Positions 38,230 through 51,600 of a stretch of DNA of 64,000 nt are shown piece after piece. The stretch lies in the NCBI GenBank assembly GCA_009760855.2, contig WPIO01000056.1, positions 1,244,501 to 1,308,500 on the forward strand, written 5' to 3'. The position numbers and the translations under genes were made by a program. The notes below the pieces were generated by a model, which made no database searches, was not told the origin of the DNA, and saw nothing but the letters and a program-made list of their open reading frames with translations. How positions within the stretch are numbered: the first letter of the stretch is position 1; the number at the start of each line of letters is the position of its first letter. Source of the DNA: Cristatella mucedo (lineage: Eukaryota > Bryozoa > Phylactolaemata > Cristatellidae).

Positions 38230-39460
38230 ACAGAAAGCAGTTTCAGCACAGAAAACTCGCTTGAAGTTTGACTAAAATGTGTTCACCATTCATTTCATTC
38301 AACGTGTGCTACAAGCTCCTTTGCGAAAAGATTCTTTAAGAAAACAGGATTATGAGGCCATAGGCGATAGGTTGCAAGTATATCTAAATCCAGACGTTCT
38401 AAGTAGAGTGGAATGATCGAAAAGTTGAAGTACATTGGGACAACCCCGTTATGTGGAGAAACATTGGAAACCTAAGTCGTGATTAGATGAAGTTTTTCTG
38501 CTTGTGATGACCACAGAGGGGGCGGTATAGAATCTTCAGGAGACAAGCTTTATATTCTGGACTTTACTATTGTAGCCACTTTGAATACGGAAATCTCAGA
38601 ATGTCTTTTAAGATCACAGGTTTACGATTCGAAATATTGCCGCTTTTTCAACGAAGTAGGCAGGACACTTCTTAGCCGAGCCGTTAGTACCCGTGCATTA
38701 AGGTAGGCGAGACCTGTTAGGGATGGCAAGCAAATCGTTCACCGTCTAATAAGTAAGCTATGGGTCTGCGTGAAAGCCCTCCACACGACCTGTCGTCGGG
38801 TTGGGTGGTGCGACCGAGCAACAAGCTTGCTGGCTCCAACATATAACACGCTTTATTGTTATAATTATTGTTATTTATTCTCCAAACCTTGCTGGCCAAT
38901 CACAGTCTACACACTCTAGACGGCTGCCGACGTCGAGGGATTTAGCCCTCCCTCTCCTGTACTCCTTCGGCAGTCCTTATATTTCACGTGTTTTTTCCCA
39001 CTGTCGAGCAAATAGTTCTTTCCGAACCCATCCGACAGCTAGCAGCAGTTTGTTGTACATGGATGTCCCCAAAGATGCCGGCTGAATGCATGGATTTGGG
39101 CAAGACTGCCGAATCATCCGCCGAAACGTCGTCTGCTATCCAGTGCTCGTGAGCCAGCGGCTGCTCAGGCAGTCTGAGATCCCTCGTACGGGCTCCGCCC
39201 AGTGCTCGCAGGCTGCAGAGTCATATTCCCTCACAGTCTGGCTGTTAGGACTCCTTTTTTGAGTGAAAATGAAGCCTCGGCTTTTGAAACGTCCCAAAAC
39301 TAGATACCGTCGACGAAGTATTTGATATTAGCTACATCTAGATTGTCGTCACACCCGGAGTTCATAAAGCTGAGCAAAAACTGGCCCTTACCTTACTTAG
39401 CCATTACATAAGTGCATCCATTTTCTCCTGGACTACCTTAATATTGATAAGGACCGAGGT
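38230..39460. other. Unrecognised DNA left of copy B
   Basis: Sequence between the two GA-tract repeats. A TTATTGTTATAATTATTGTTATT run near 38850-38877 looks like a retrotransposon tail. No gene is recognised. Confidence 0.4.
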
Positions 39461-39521
39461 CTACAGAACAAAGGCATTCTCGTCAACGTTGCTGCATATG
39501 ACACCATTTGTTACACGAGAG

Positions 39522-39728
<207 letters not shown>

Positions 39729-40984
39729 CAGAGACAGACGGACAGACAGAAAGACATGCAGACAGGCAGATTATTATTACACAGACGACCGTATTAAGGG
39801 TAAGTAGCACCATGGCTTTTGGTGAGCAGACTTCAACCGGCGGAATTTAATAAGCCGACCCAGGCTTGCAGACGGCCATCTGGCAGCAGTGTGGCTGTGA
39901 TGAGTCACTCACCCTGTTTGTCTCTTCGTTTCTATGTCCCTCTGTCTTTGGTTCTTTCTTGTTGTTTGTTATCTCCTCATTGCTACATCTGTCTTTGGGT
40001 CAGCTATTTTTTAGTTATTCTAATTTTATAGGCGATAGCCATCAGTATCACCGTTTCGTAAAGTGAATACGAAGACGTTATCAGCGAGTTGACATCAGTT
40101 TTGAGACCAGGGCACATTTCTAGTACAACAGCTAGCAACTAGCATGTAAATTTTAATTACTACGATCTGCAAAATCACTCAGACTAGCTGAGTACATAGC
40201 TCTACGCTGAATTTTGACTTATCAGCACTACAACGACCTATCACGCTTGCATTTGCTCTAGCATTAACGATGATTGTGGCTTTTGAATAAAGCCACAACC
40301 ATGTGCACGAGAAACCGTGCAGATTAAAGGCTCTCTCGTCCAGGGCACGCTTAGTACAGGCTTAGCCTGCAGCCTAGTGAGAGCAACCGTCAAGTTCCGA
40401 ATAGCTAAAAATCATTGCCGACATTTGGAAAATCCTTTACTAGATCGAATGTGTGCCGCCAATCGTATCGGGCCTTTCATAAGACGTCTAGTGGAAGTGT
40501 GCAAGAGACGTACACGGAAGTGTTTGGAATGTTTAACGGTCAGTCACAGCTGCAGGCTCACTATCAGCCGGAGGAAATGCATTTGCAAGCGTAATAAATT
40601 AGCCTCACCAGGCAACAGCTTAGCGAGTCAGCAGTCAAACCAACATGACAGTTTCTACTATAAATCACTTGTTGACAGTGTCAGTAAGGCCGAATAATGC
40701 TCGGCAAAGATGAGAAAGTGGGAGACCGGATTGTCAGCCCAATTGTCGCGAACAACCACCGAGTTGTATTTGAGCCCTCTTCTCATTAATTCAGCTACTT
40801 CCTCCATTCAGCTACCTCCGCCAACATATGGCAGCAGTGCGGACACTCCCTATATGCTCCGTTCAAATGGTAAAAGTTTTGAATGCACCCTTGATTAGAC
40901 ATATCTACCGTCTCTTCCTTGAATTTCAAATAGGCTTTGGTGGCACCAGAACTATGGTTCTTCTTAAATGAATACTCTATGTCT

Positions 40985-41290
40985 TAATAAAAATGATAAT
41001 AATAACACAGTTGTATTGCACCATTAGAGAACTTAATCTCTTTCTAGGCACTTTATATTTACTGCAAATGAAGCATGATCGAATAATTAATGATAGCATA
41101 CTCAATGTCAACGAGCATATTCTGGTTAGAGGTTAAATGCAACGGGTCAGCATGGAAATATGGTTACGGACAACATGCACATTGTCGGCATGCATAAGCA
41201 CGTAAAGGACGAATCACATGGACCAACTAAAGTCTCTGATAAATAGATGCGTTTTAGCTTGTTCTAAAATTTCTTGATAATTATGTAAGT
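40985..41290 (-). mobile_element. CR1-like LINE 3' end, copy B-specific
   Basis: On the minus strand it has a (TTA)n-like tail (40985-41005), the hairpin core (GAGAACTTAATCTCTTTCTAG on the plus strand in two parts) and the GGTCAGCATGGAAATATGG block. Copy A lacks it near 1290; a further 100 bases (41290-41395) of unclassified sequence are inserted with it. Confidence 0.8.
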
Positions 41291-42224
41291 AATTAGCTAC
41301 AAAATTGAGCCAGCAATGGTTATCATCCAGCTGATTTAGAATGCCGAAGTCTCTCCTCCGGTTCTTGGTACCTTATACGCATGCAGTAAACGGAGCCCGT
41401 TTCGTTGAAGAGAGAGAAAGAGGACTGAGCGACGACTGAGGCAGGTGCTGGCTGCTGGGAAGCTCAGCTTCGCATTTAGTGATTATTCTGCTTGTGCGAT
41501 GCAAAACGGCTTCCTTTCACTAAAAGCGCAATCAATAAGAAAACATAAGATAACAGAAAAAGCAAGAAAGAAATGAAAATAAAAGAAAGACCTCTTTAAC
41601 CATCATCTTTTCATAAAGATAAACAGAAAAAAGTAGCATTTCAGTAAATTTAATGCTTAAACTAAAATTAAGCAGTTAACTGCGTTTACGTGTTTTTGTG
41701 TTAATACGCATCTAATTTTCTTGCAAATGTAAGTTCAGTCCACACACTATAGCGGCCGCATATGGAGTAAGAGACGTCGCACGACCGTTATTCATATTCG
41801 ATTTGACCCTTACAATTAGGCCGAATATATGTATTAGACTCACTATTTGGTCCTTAATTGAATAGGCAGAGAACGTTCGGTACAGCCATAACTCTCACCA
41901 AACGAGGTTTTGGTCTGGAGGAAGATAACTGCTTAAGTTATGGTTATAGCTTGCCAGTGGCACAAGCCGTGACTTCATAGTCGCCCCACGCCTTGCCCAG
42001 AGCATCACTGTCATTCCGGAAGGCCTGTGCGAAAGGTTCGTATCGGTGAATTGCTAGAGGATTGCTTGACAAGCGTAAGTAGAGCAGAACTCCAATACGA
42101 ACACGAGCCAAAAGCTCACAAAGGGACTTCCGGTGCTACACCAAATAGTTCAGGGATAACTTATTTTAATACCTCAAAGTCTGTCATTGCTGGTAAATAC
42201 ATTTTGCACTCATGCATATTATTC

Positions 42225-43200
42225 TCAGCACGAGGAGGCTGAAACCGGTGCAGCAGTTAAGCTAGATATGGAGAAGCCAAGCCGGGGCTGACCTTGTGGG
42301 TGAGCTTGAGAACTTTGCTCTGTATCTGTTGATCAATAGGCAGCTATCCTAGCTCTTTGAGCAAAGGAGACACGTAGTCAAACCTCTAGGACTTGAAAAC
42401 TAGCCTTGCAGCCAAATTCATAGCCATTTCCAGTGGCCTAGTTGCTTTCTTTGGTAGCCCAGCCAAAAGGGAATTACAATAATCAAGCCGAGACGGAACT
42501 AAGGAGCTAATTAAATCTTTGGCAAGCCACTGTAGAAGACTGCTCCTAATCTTAGATAGGGACCGGAAGTGATGGCTAGCTGTAGAAGCAGTCTTCTGAA
42601 TAAAGCTTTTAAAATTTAAGCAGCTGTAGAAAACGACATCTAAGTTTCGAGCAGTTGGTGACAGTCGCACAATAGTGTTACCTATTAGAAGAGCAAAGCC
42701 ATTTAATCCAGCCACACGCTTAGGGTGTCCTATGAGCAGCAGTTCGGTTTTATTGTCATTTAGTTTCAAGAAATTTTTCCACATCCAGACTCGAATGTCG
42801 GTAAAGCAAGCATTCAGTTTATCATTTGCTGCAGCGGATTCCTTTGGTTTGAATAACCAATACAGCGGAGTATCGTCAGCATAAAAGTGATATCCTATTC
42901 CATGGGCTTTAATCACTTTTCCCAGAGGTTGCGTATAAATGGAGAACAGCACGGGCACGAGATTGAACCCTCAAGGGACTCCACAGGTGACCCGTCTCGT
43001 GCATGAGACCTAACCCCCAGACGATACGAATGGAACACGATCAGACAAGTACGATTTAAACCACTCCAGTGCCTCGTCTGCTTGACCAATAGTTGTTCTC
43101 AATCGTTCAAGTAGGACATCGTGATCGATGGTATCGAAGGCAGCTGATAGATCTAGCAGAGCTAGGACACGTGACTGTTCTGGCTCGACTCGTTGAGTCA
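42225..43200 (-). mobile_element. Second-family LINE reverse transcriptase fragment
   Basis: Minus-strand frames at 43201-43010 (VLALLDLSAAFDTIDHDVLL) and 42958-42386 (YADDTPLYW, FLKLNDNKTELLLIG) are parts of one reverse transcriptase joined through a frameshift near 42985. The C-terminal continuation to about 42225 (blocks like KVLKLTHK) contains stops. The 5' and 3' ends are missing. Both the YADD and LDLSAAFDTIDH boxes are intact. It occupies the place where copy A has the 2330-5933 segment. Confidence 0.88.
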
Positions 43201-43540
43201 TACCTCGTACGAACCTCGGTCACCGTTGGAGACCGTGCCTTTAGTTCCTATGCTCCCAAAGCTTGTAACTTACAACAAACGCACGTCACAACGTCCCCTG
43301 ACATGATGAACTTTAAAAAAGAAGCTTAAAACCAAATCTTTTTAGTGCAGCCAATGGTGGGTCTTTGTGATTCGTTCTTCGTGTGCATGCAGCTGCGTAC
43401 ACTATCCTTGCTGCTTGCTTACGTTACCGTCAATCCCTGGGTCATGCTTTCTATGCCGTACCTGTAAAAGGCCCAGAAAGAGATTCAGCTTTCTGAGAGT
43501 ACTACACAAATGTTTTCCTCTTTCAATTATTTTTATTAAC
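43201..43540 (+). mobile_element. CR1-like LINE 3' fragment (shared with copy A)
   Basis: Counterpart of 5934-6272. It starts in the GDRAFSSYAPKA coding block and ends after a GGCCCAGAAAGAG hairpin arm. It directly abuts the opposite-strand fragment at 42225-43200. Confidence 0.8.
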
Positions 43541-43549
43541 CAATTATCG

Positions 43550-45250
43550 AAGCAGCAGACTCGGACTCTCCGCATCGGAGTAAGCTCTACCAAAGAGCTC
43601 TTTAGTCGCTTTAAGTAAGAACGGCTGGCGGCACATTTTAGGAGAGCCTGCATCTCCGCATCGATACCACGCGTCACTCCGTAGCCTATTTCGACCAAAC
43701 TCGAAGAAGCGTTTCATGCCCTTTCTTGGAGAGAGAGGACTGCCTCCGCCGCCTCCCCCCAGGCAGCGTACATTTTGGATAGCCTCTTCGGGCTAGTCCA
43801 AAAAAAGAAAGATGTCTTTATTAACGGTAAAAGTATAAAATCTATCTTTAAGTTCAATATTCTGCCGCCGGAAATTGACCTCGAAAGAGCGCGACTAAGT
43901 CGCACGGCTCTTGCTGTCAATTCAACCCATTCAAAACGGAAATCCTCAGCCCGCCGGTGCTTTCGCTCCGCCACGCCCTGCCTCCGTCGGACGGCGAGCC
44001 CCTCCCCCCCCCGTGCTTCCGCCCCACCGCACGCCCGGCCCGGCTCGGCGACGGCGCCTTAAAGCTGCTCGCCGAAGTGAAGGCGCGCCGCCCGAACAAC
44101 GTCACTGAGCAGCTCCCTGAGTGCGTAGTAGCTCTTCTCTTTCGTTCCGGTAGCCATCAGAACGAGGCTACCGAACATCCGAGCGAGAATTAGACCGGGG
44201 CGTTCCTGGCAGCGTGCCGCCTCCCGGTTGCTTTCCTGGAGTGACGAAGCCTGAGCGGCGCGCCGTGCCGGCCGGCTTATGGCGCCGGAAGTTGTCCATT
44301 TGCCATATCCCGGTAGCGAATTGCAGTGCAGTTAGTTTTTCTTAGGCTATGAACATAAAACATGACATGGGGCTACGATATCCTGCGATTTGACAGATTT
44401 TAGGCGAGCAAGGCGGTGCTAACAAAGGCTAATGGCTCGTGGAGAGTTTTGCAAAATAGAAACATTAAGGAAAAAATTGTGCACCTATTTTTTTAAAGAA
44501 ATTGAAACGACTCGGCAGATGCGGTCAGCAAATTCCGTAATCAAACAAAGAAGACCAAAGTATCGCCTTTCACTCGTGCAGCAGGCGTCTTTCTGTAGCA
44601 CACCGGACAGCACCTCGTTGACCGAGTACGATTGATCCATAGGTCACCGGTCACAGATCACAAATAGAACCTAGCAGTCAGAGGTTCTAATAATAATAAT
44701 AATAATGCACTTGATAAAGCGCCCTCAGAGAACTTAATCTCTCTCTAGGTGCTTTACATTTGCAGCAAAGGGAAATGCAATTGAATGGTGAGTAAAATCA
44801 TGCTTGATACACTAGCCAAATGAATAACATGGGTAGGGGTGACATGCACAGGGTCAGCATGCAAATGTGGTTAGTGGCAGCATGCACAGTGTCAGCACGC
44901 ATAAGCTCATAAAGGACGAATCACAGGGACCCACTAAATGCTGTCATAAATAGGTGTGTTCTAATAGTGCTAACGAAAAATACCGGCTCTTTGAGGGGCT
45001 CTTGAGTCATGGCAACGCTTCGCAGGTGTGCAGTAGGCTGCTAGATGTCAGCAGGACACGTGGTGGCCGATTTATTAACTTACAAAATCGTTTTATCGTC
45101 CATGCTGGGCATTACTTGACCGTTCAAAAATTTGATCTAATGAACCGTGGTTCTTGCTTGCAACAGCAGGAGTCAGTATCAGTTGCATTAACCGCTTGAT
45201 CTGTTGGCTAGGAAACTGAGGAAGTCAATCTGTTAGGGTCCGTAAATAGT
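43550..45250. other. Opsin B distal upstream region
   Basis: Counterpart of 6280-7680. A GC-rich stretch at 43900-44110 has open frames that do not stay in frame with copy A. No gene is recognised apart from the LINE insert. Confidence 0.55.
44684..44966 (-). mobile_element. Short young LINE insertion with target-site duplication
   Basis: About 270 bases of the main LINE's 3' end, minus strand, with a (TTA)n tail at 44690-44705, the complete hairpin and the 3' UTR, ending just inside the coding end. It is flanked by a 7-9 base direct repeat, GTTCTAATA, at 44684-44692 and 44958-44966. Copy A has the unoccupied site near 7395-7405 (GTGCTAATA). It therefore inserted after the duplication. Confidence 0.92.
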
Positions 45251-45253
45251 TAT

Positions 45254-45421
45254 GCTTCTCTCCATCTATCTCCTCTTTCTCTCAAATGCTCTTTCCCTCT
45301 ACCTCTCTTTCTTACTTCTTTACCTGTCTGTCTAACTATTTCTCTCTCTACCGCTCTCAGTCTCTTTCTGTCTCCCTTCTCCATCTCTCTCGCTCTCTCT
45401 CTATCTTGCTCTCTCTCCCAC
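45254..45421. repeat. Polypyrimidine tract upstream of opsin B
   Basis: CT-rich tract, counterpart of 7684-7862. Confidence 0.85.
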
Positions 45422-45512
45422 CCTATCAATCTACACATTCTCCATCTATTCTCTTGCGCTCTAGGCAGCTTAGTAATCTATTAATCTACTCTCTTCTTCA
45501 TCCGATGCTCTG

Positions 45513-45867
45513 CAAGCACTATAGGTGTAGATAAAGCAGCCCAATTGTTCTACTTGATTAGTTGCCTCGCGGCTTCTTTTTTTCAAGCTCCTCTGTCTAA
45601 TCATCTTCGCTCATGCCTCGCCGCTTACGATTTGCGTGTGCATGTAAAAGCCAAAGGCTTGCCTGTTTCGCCGTAGCATCGGTCTGTTGTCACGTACTCA
45701 CAATCTCTAACGAGCTCGTGCACTAATTACTATACTTGAGGGCGAATGATTTATCGAACGCAATGACAAAGAAGCAGCAAAATAAGGGCCCGACTGCATG
45801 AGCTCTGAGAAAATTGTTGTGAGTTATTCGAGTCAGAGCTGCATTTACTACGAGCGCCTTCGGAATT
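45513..45867 (+). promoter_or_regulatory. Opsin B proximal promoter and 5' leader (conserved block)
   Basis: Nearly identical to 7951-8307 over its first 260 bases, including TTGATTAG and TAATTA. Differences cluster in the last 90 bases before the ATG. There is an upstream ATG at about 45798 in another frame that reads through exon 1 for 120 codons; the equivalent ATG in copy A gives a different frame, so it is unlikely to be meaningful. Confidence 0.6.
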
Positions 45868-46384
45868 ATGGAAGCCACGGCGGCTTCCGTGCACAACTGC
45901 TGCTCCGCAGTGGCCGAAAACGTGAGTCTAGCGTCTATACAGGAGAAAAGCTCGTACGGCCACGAGCTGGAGAACTTTTTTGGAGTTTGCCTGCTGTCTC
46001 TGACAATATTCGGAATAATAGAGAACGCCTCCGTGCTGGCGATGTTCACCAGGTCGAAGGAACTGCACAACCGCACTTCGCTTCTGCTCGGCAGTCTCGC
46101 CTGCAGCGACTTCACAATGGCTGCTATCGGTGGCGTCATGTTTACCGTCAATTGCTTTAGTAACCGCTGGGTTTTCGGCCCCATCGGATGCCAACTCTAC
46201 GCCGTATGCATGTTCGGCATTGGCATGACGGACATCGGCACACTGACGGCCATCGCCGTCGACCGCTACGTCGCCATCGCCTTTCCTCTGTCAGCCGGAA
46301 TCTACGGCTCGAAGAAATACTCGATCCTGCTCGTCTCCGCGCCGTGGATAGCCGGAATGCTGTGGGCAAGTTTGCCTCTGATGG
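45868..46384 (+). CDS. Opsin B exon 1 (residues 1-172)
   Basis: Same length as opsin A exon 1, with 19 amino-acid differences; ten lie between residues 88 and 118 (for example V88I, ITS94-96VNC, H100R, I114C, V118I). It ends at ATGG|gtgagt. Confidence 0.95.
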
Positions 46385-48607
46385 GTGAGTCGGCCTGACA
46401 AACGCCCGCTCGACGGCGCAAGCGCCCGCCGCTTGTAAACGACGAGCGTACATCGCCAGGAGACCCGGATCGGTCGGATGCGGCCGATCCGCGACCCAGT
46501 TCAGCAACGAGTGTCTTGCACGGATAGGATTAGGGTGACTGAACGATGATGTGCCTTTAGGAGCAGCCTCGCACGTAGGAGCGGTTTCTAGGGAGTCAGT
46601 GCAATTGCGACAGGAGCCTCCGCCAGGAATATTGGTGGCGTGCGCTCGCACGCACGGAATCGGCGCTGGCTCGTCGCCAGGGATCCTGTGCGATGGCGGC
46701 CATGCTCGAGCCAAGTTACACTCGCTAGGGCCACAATTCCGGCGCCCCGGTAATCAGTGCCAACCCGAGGGCTACCTGGCGAAGCTAGCGGGCTCGCAAG
46801 CTCACGTACGTTGTAGGTAGTTTCATGCAGCATGATGCAGGCGACGATTTCGGTGCTGCGGGAGCAAGAAACGACGGCTCTGCTGGCCTGCTGCGTCTCT
46901 GCCGCTCGGCGATGGTGCTTCCGCGTCGCTGCGCCGCTCGCCAGTGGCGCCGCTCTGAGTCCGACTTCCGCTCGAGCTCTTTTTTTCGCGTGCGCGCTCG
47001 CGGTTTTTGCTCCAGGCTGGATCGCCGGCTACAGACTGGCGCTCATGCTGAGGCGCAGGGTCGCAGCCTCGCACTCTCGCCTCTCGCTCGCAGGCCCGGA
47101 CTTTTCGTTCTCGAAAGCGTGGGCGCGCTTGCTGCGTACGCTGCCGTGCGTGAGAGATCGCTGTTCGTACGGGGTAATATCCGGTGGTCGGCGCACGGCG
47201 GCGCGACGACGCTCGAGCGATCGCTTCGAGAGGTTACTGGGGCCGGGCGGGCACCTTACAGCAGCGGCCGCTCGCTGCTACTGCTCGGCCTCCTCTAGTG
47301 CGTTTGGGAGGCCTCACGTAAAGGGTGCCGCTTTCAAAATCTCGGAGCTCTAGTTTTGAGACGTCGTTGCGTCCACCGCGTCCAAAGCTGGAGAAGAGTG
47401 GAAAAAAGAGTTGAAATAAAAGGAGTAAAAGAGTAAAATGAAAAACAAGAGTGAATTTCGGGCGCTGTTCTTCTCGCTCACTGGCCTATCCCCTCGAACA
47501 GCTCTGCGCTCAGCACCCAGTGCCTTCCGCCTCGAGCGCGAAGCTCCTTCCGAACGGCTCGCTCAGCAGCGACTCCAATTAACTCACCTGCGATTCCTTG
47601 GAGAGCGCCGCGCCGGCGGCTCATTGCCGGCTTAAAAAGACCGGAACTCGCCGCCGGCCGACGGATATCGCTACACCTGGCTTGACGTAATTTTAAACGA
47701 AGCTGAAAGCCGCCGCCGATCTGCAGCATTTCTCGCGTCATTTGCTCCGTCAACTTTCGACCCAGAGGCGCGCTCTCCTCTCCACGTGGACATGTGTGGC
47801 TGTTCTCGATCGGCCGCCGTAAGAAGAGCGGGTCGCGCGGGCGTCAGGGACGGGCAGGCAGCACTGGCTCTCGGCCCAGCGGCGACGTCGGCCGCGGCAA
47901 AGCCGTCGGCGCGCGCTCACTCGAGAGAGCGCGCCGACGCAAGTTCGCAGCCTTCGTGGTTCAATCGTCTGAGCGAGTCACTAAAACCTGTGGCCTTTTC
48001 GGCGGTCAGGACTGTCACGCGCACGCGCGGGCTAGCGCCACTCGCAGCAGCAGCAGCCGACAAGCCGGCCGCTGCTGTCGCCGCACTCAAGTCGCCAAGA
48101 CTTACCGCCGCTGCATGTGGCGCGGTTGCTTCCGTCTCCTGTAGCTAGTGGTGCTGCCGATTTGGCCTTTGCCCCACCCCGAACCATCGGCCTGCGCCGA
48201 TTTAAAAACAAATTAATATACCCGGAAGTAAAATCAAACCTCTGCCGATTTGGCATCCTAGTTGCAGTGGCTTGCAGAAGAGCCTGACTGCAGACGTGAC
48301 GTGACGTCCCTGCGGCGGCTACGGCGGCGGCGGCTGTGGCGGCGGCGGCGGAGGCAGCGGCTGCGGGCTGCTGCTGAATCGCCAGCCTCAGCGCTCGCTC
48401 GAGACATTGCCTGCGTCGCTTTGTGTACAAACCTCACCGCTATCGCTACGACGCAAGCTACCGGACCATCGGTCGCCTGTCGGACGGAGCAAGCCGGTCG
48501 GAGAGTGGGAAACCCGGATTGAAATGTTATAGTACTTTGAAGCTGGTGCAGACGGTCCGGGCATTAGCAGCAGCTCAGGCGGCGACGATTTTGTAGTAAC
48601 ATTGACG

Positions 48608-48643
<36 letters not shown>

Positions 48644-51600
48644 TTATATATATATATTTTAATTTATTTATTTATAATTCATTTGTATTGCGGCCAAAAA
48701 GAACTTAACCCCTCTATTAAGGCGCTTTACGTATGCCACGGGGCTAGAGCCCACAACCTAGGCCCAGACGTTGGTCGGGGCGAACACCTTATCCACTGGA
48801 CCAAGCAAGCGCTGGCATGAAGAGGCCAAGCGAAGAAGTGTCGGGTGTCAGGCACGGTCGACAGCGCGTTGATGAGACACAGAGCACGTTCAGCATGGCC
48901 CGCATAGCTTGCAGAGGGTTTCTCCGAAAAGAACCTCTAACGGTTTCCCTAGTCCGAAGCCGCAGCTCTGAAGTGCCATGCTTCCCTGTTGCCGCCGCCG
49001 CTACGACTGCGACGTCCACGTCGACGACGGCCACGTCCTTGGCCGCTGCTCAACATGAGCTCGAGCTGACGCTGCTACTGGCCGCAATAGGTCTCGGAAC
49101 TGTCCTACAGCGCGCCGATCGGTGTTGAGATTGGCGCCATTTCGAAAATAACTAAGCAGCAGCAGCAGACCGTTCGCTCGTCGCTTCTTTTTAAAGTCGG
49201 GGACGAAAATCAACTTCCCTGCTGGAGTTCCTTCGAAGAGCGTCGCTGGAAACGCGTTCTCGCTACTGCTAAAGAGTTCGCACTGCTATTAATTAAAGAG
49301 TGGCAGTCAGTTGCGAGTAAGCGAATTTCTAGCCCGAGGTTTCAGCCGCCCGCCTGCACACCTGATTGCAGTCATCGTGCTCGAAACACCTAGAGCCTCC
49401 AACGGAGCTGACCGTCACCCTAGTTGCGATGTTCGTTTGACGAGCGCTGTCGGGATCGATTGTCGAGTCAGTCGAGTCAGTCGCGCTCCTCGTGCAGAAA
49501 AGCCTGTCGCGCCCTCTCTCTGCTCAACAGCGATGCTCGGCATGAGCTGCGGCGGCGGCGGCTGTGGCGGCTGCGGCGGCGGTCGCGCGTGCGATTCTGC
49601 TTGAGTGCGTGCACCGCTCACCGTGCACCGCTCACCGAGCATGCCACGCGTCAGCCAGAGCAGCGCTCACCGTGCATCCGCACGAACAAAAGTATCAGCA
49701 GGGAGCCCCTCGCGAATGCTCTCACTCGTCGAGAACTACCGTGCTGCCGACCGAGGAGACTGCGCGAGTTAGTGAAGCCAAGAAAACATGCTTCAACTGT
49801 AGTCAGACACTTTTTCGTCTCGCTTTTTATAGCAACAAGTCTGCCCCACTGAAATATATTCACGTGCAATTTTCAGAATCCATTTAGCAAGCGGTGCGTT
49901 TCCTGCTACTCGAATTGCAGCGTACGCTCCGCTTCACTGAGTAATCGACGTGCTTCCGTTCTCTTCGTGCACATGCGAAGTGCCTAGAAAGAGCTTTAGT
50001 TCTCAAAAGGCCCTGAACAAATTTCTAATTATTATCAATATTATTTGCGCTTCTTATTGCTTGCAGGGCTCGGAAAGTACACGTACGAAGGCACCGTGTC
50101 CTGCTCGGTTAACTGGCTGAGCAAAGAACCCTTCGACGTCGCCTACAATCTTCTCAGCGTCGTCCTAGCATACCTGCTGCCCCTCGCCGTAATAATCTAC
50201 TGCTACCTCATGATCTACCTAACGGTACGTTCCCGGCTCGCCGAATGTCTCCGGCGAACTTTCTCTCCAGCGAGGCAGCCGCCGAGCAGCGGCTAAGCGC
50301 GCCCTCCGTCAGCGGCCGCCTCGCTTTCTCAGCTCGCGTTTTTGCTTAAGGCGGATCCCGCCGAAAAGATCCGCCGGTGCTGCGAGTGCATCGTAAAAAA
50401 CTCACCAGCGTAACGAGCGCCTAAACCTCGCGGGGATTGCAGGTGCGCGAGCCTGAGCTCTAGCAAAGCAGAGGCTAGCAGACGGCTCAGGGTCTATCCG
50501 GCGGCTCCTGCGTGCCTAGCTCAGCCGGACGCTAAGGTAACTTGTTCGGCTGCACGCGAGTAGCTGGTGCTGTAATCGCTTGCAGAGAATTAGATGTCTC
50601 TTTTTAGGTCCGCAAAAGCGATCGCTCTCGTGCCATCGGCAGATGGATAGACGTGACTTCGCAGAGTAGGCTGGACAAAGAGAAACAAATGGCTACAAGC
50701 TTTTCCGTGATGATAGGTAACCACTACATTTTGTTACCAATCCACGAAGGCGAGATTTCCGATGCGTGAAAACGCTTGCTGATGGTTCGGCTTGCTAAAC
50801 ATTATCTGAGAGCTAACCCTGCAAGTAGAACACTGTAGATACAGTTAAAAGAAGAAAAAAATAAAGTAAAACTACACCCAGAACGAGGCAAAATTTACAA
50901 GAAGGAGCCTTGAGTCATATCCCATAGCAATTAAACGGGCTAACGACTTTACCACAACTCATTGCAATTCTTATTTACCTCATGAAATATGTAAGCTCGA
51001 AGTCATGCACAGCATTAATATTCAATAATAATATCCAAATGCCTATGCGCAGGAGAGAGCCAAGAGGATTCAGCATATGTGAGAGCATCAGAGAAAGCTA
51101 TATAATTCTCTTGTAGCGCTATGTAATAGTATGACCAATCATTATTCTAATATCGGCCGCCGCTTTAAGAATCAACAAGAAAATTAGTAGACACATCAAT
51201 TTGTTACATGCATATTACATTTATAGCGTATACATGAACATATCAAGATAGTAATAGTAACAATACATTTGTATAGCGCCCTCAGAGAGAACTGAATCTC
51301 CTTCAAGGCACTTTACAGATGCTGTAGAGAAAACATGGTCAAATGATCAGCCGGAGCACAAAGTCATCAAGCATGACTTTGTGACATTAGAGGCGAAACA
51401 AAAGCACATAACCTACAGGGACCTTTAAACTCTAGTCACGATTGCCTTGCTTACAATCCTAAACGTACTACGGACTAGCCGATTGAATTTTCTGAAAACC
51501 GTTGATGAAGTTTCCGCCTTCCGTTTTGCCCAAATGCCATATTGACACTGAGAATTTCTGGATTTGTCTCTAGGCCTGTCACGTCGTTAAGCCGCTGACA

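Larger units (their letters stand above)
46385..50066 (+). other. Opsin B intron 1
   Basis: A 3.7 kb phase 1 intron matching copy A intron 1 but with about 830 extra bases (about 48370-49200) that include a (TA)n tract and a SINE. GC-rich frames of up to 173 codons (46825-47353) are not preserved in copy A and are rejected as genes. Confidence 0.75.

Noticed and set aside
46825-47353. Long overlapping open frames (157 and 173 codons) in opsin B intron 1
   Set aside because: They arise from GC-rich DNA with few stop codons, occur on several frames at once and are not kept in copy A.
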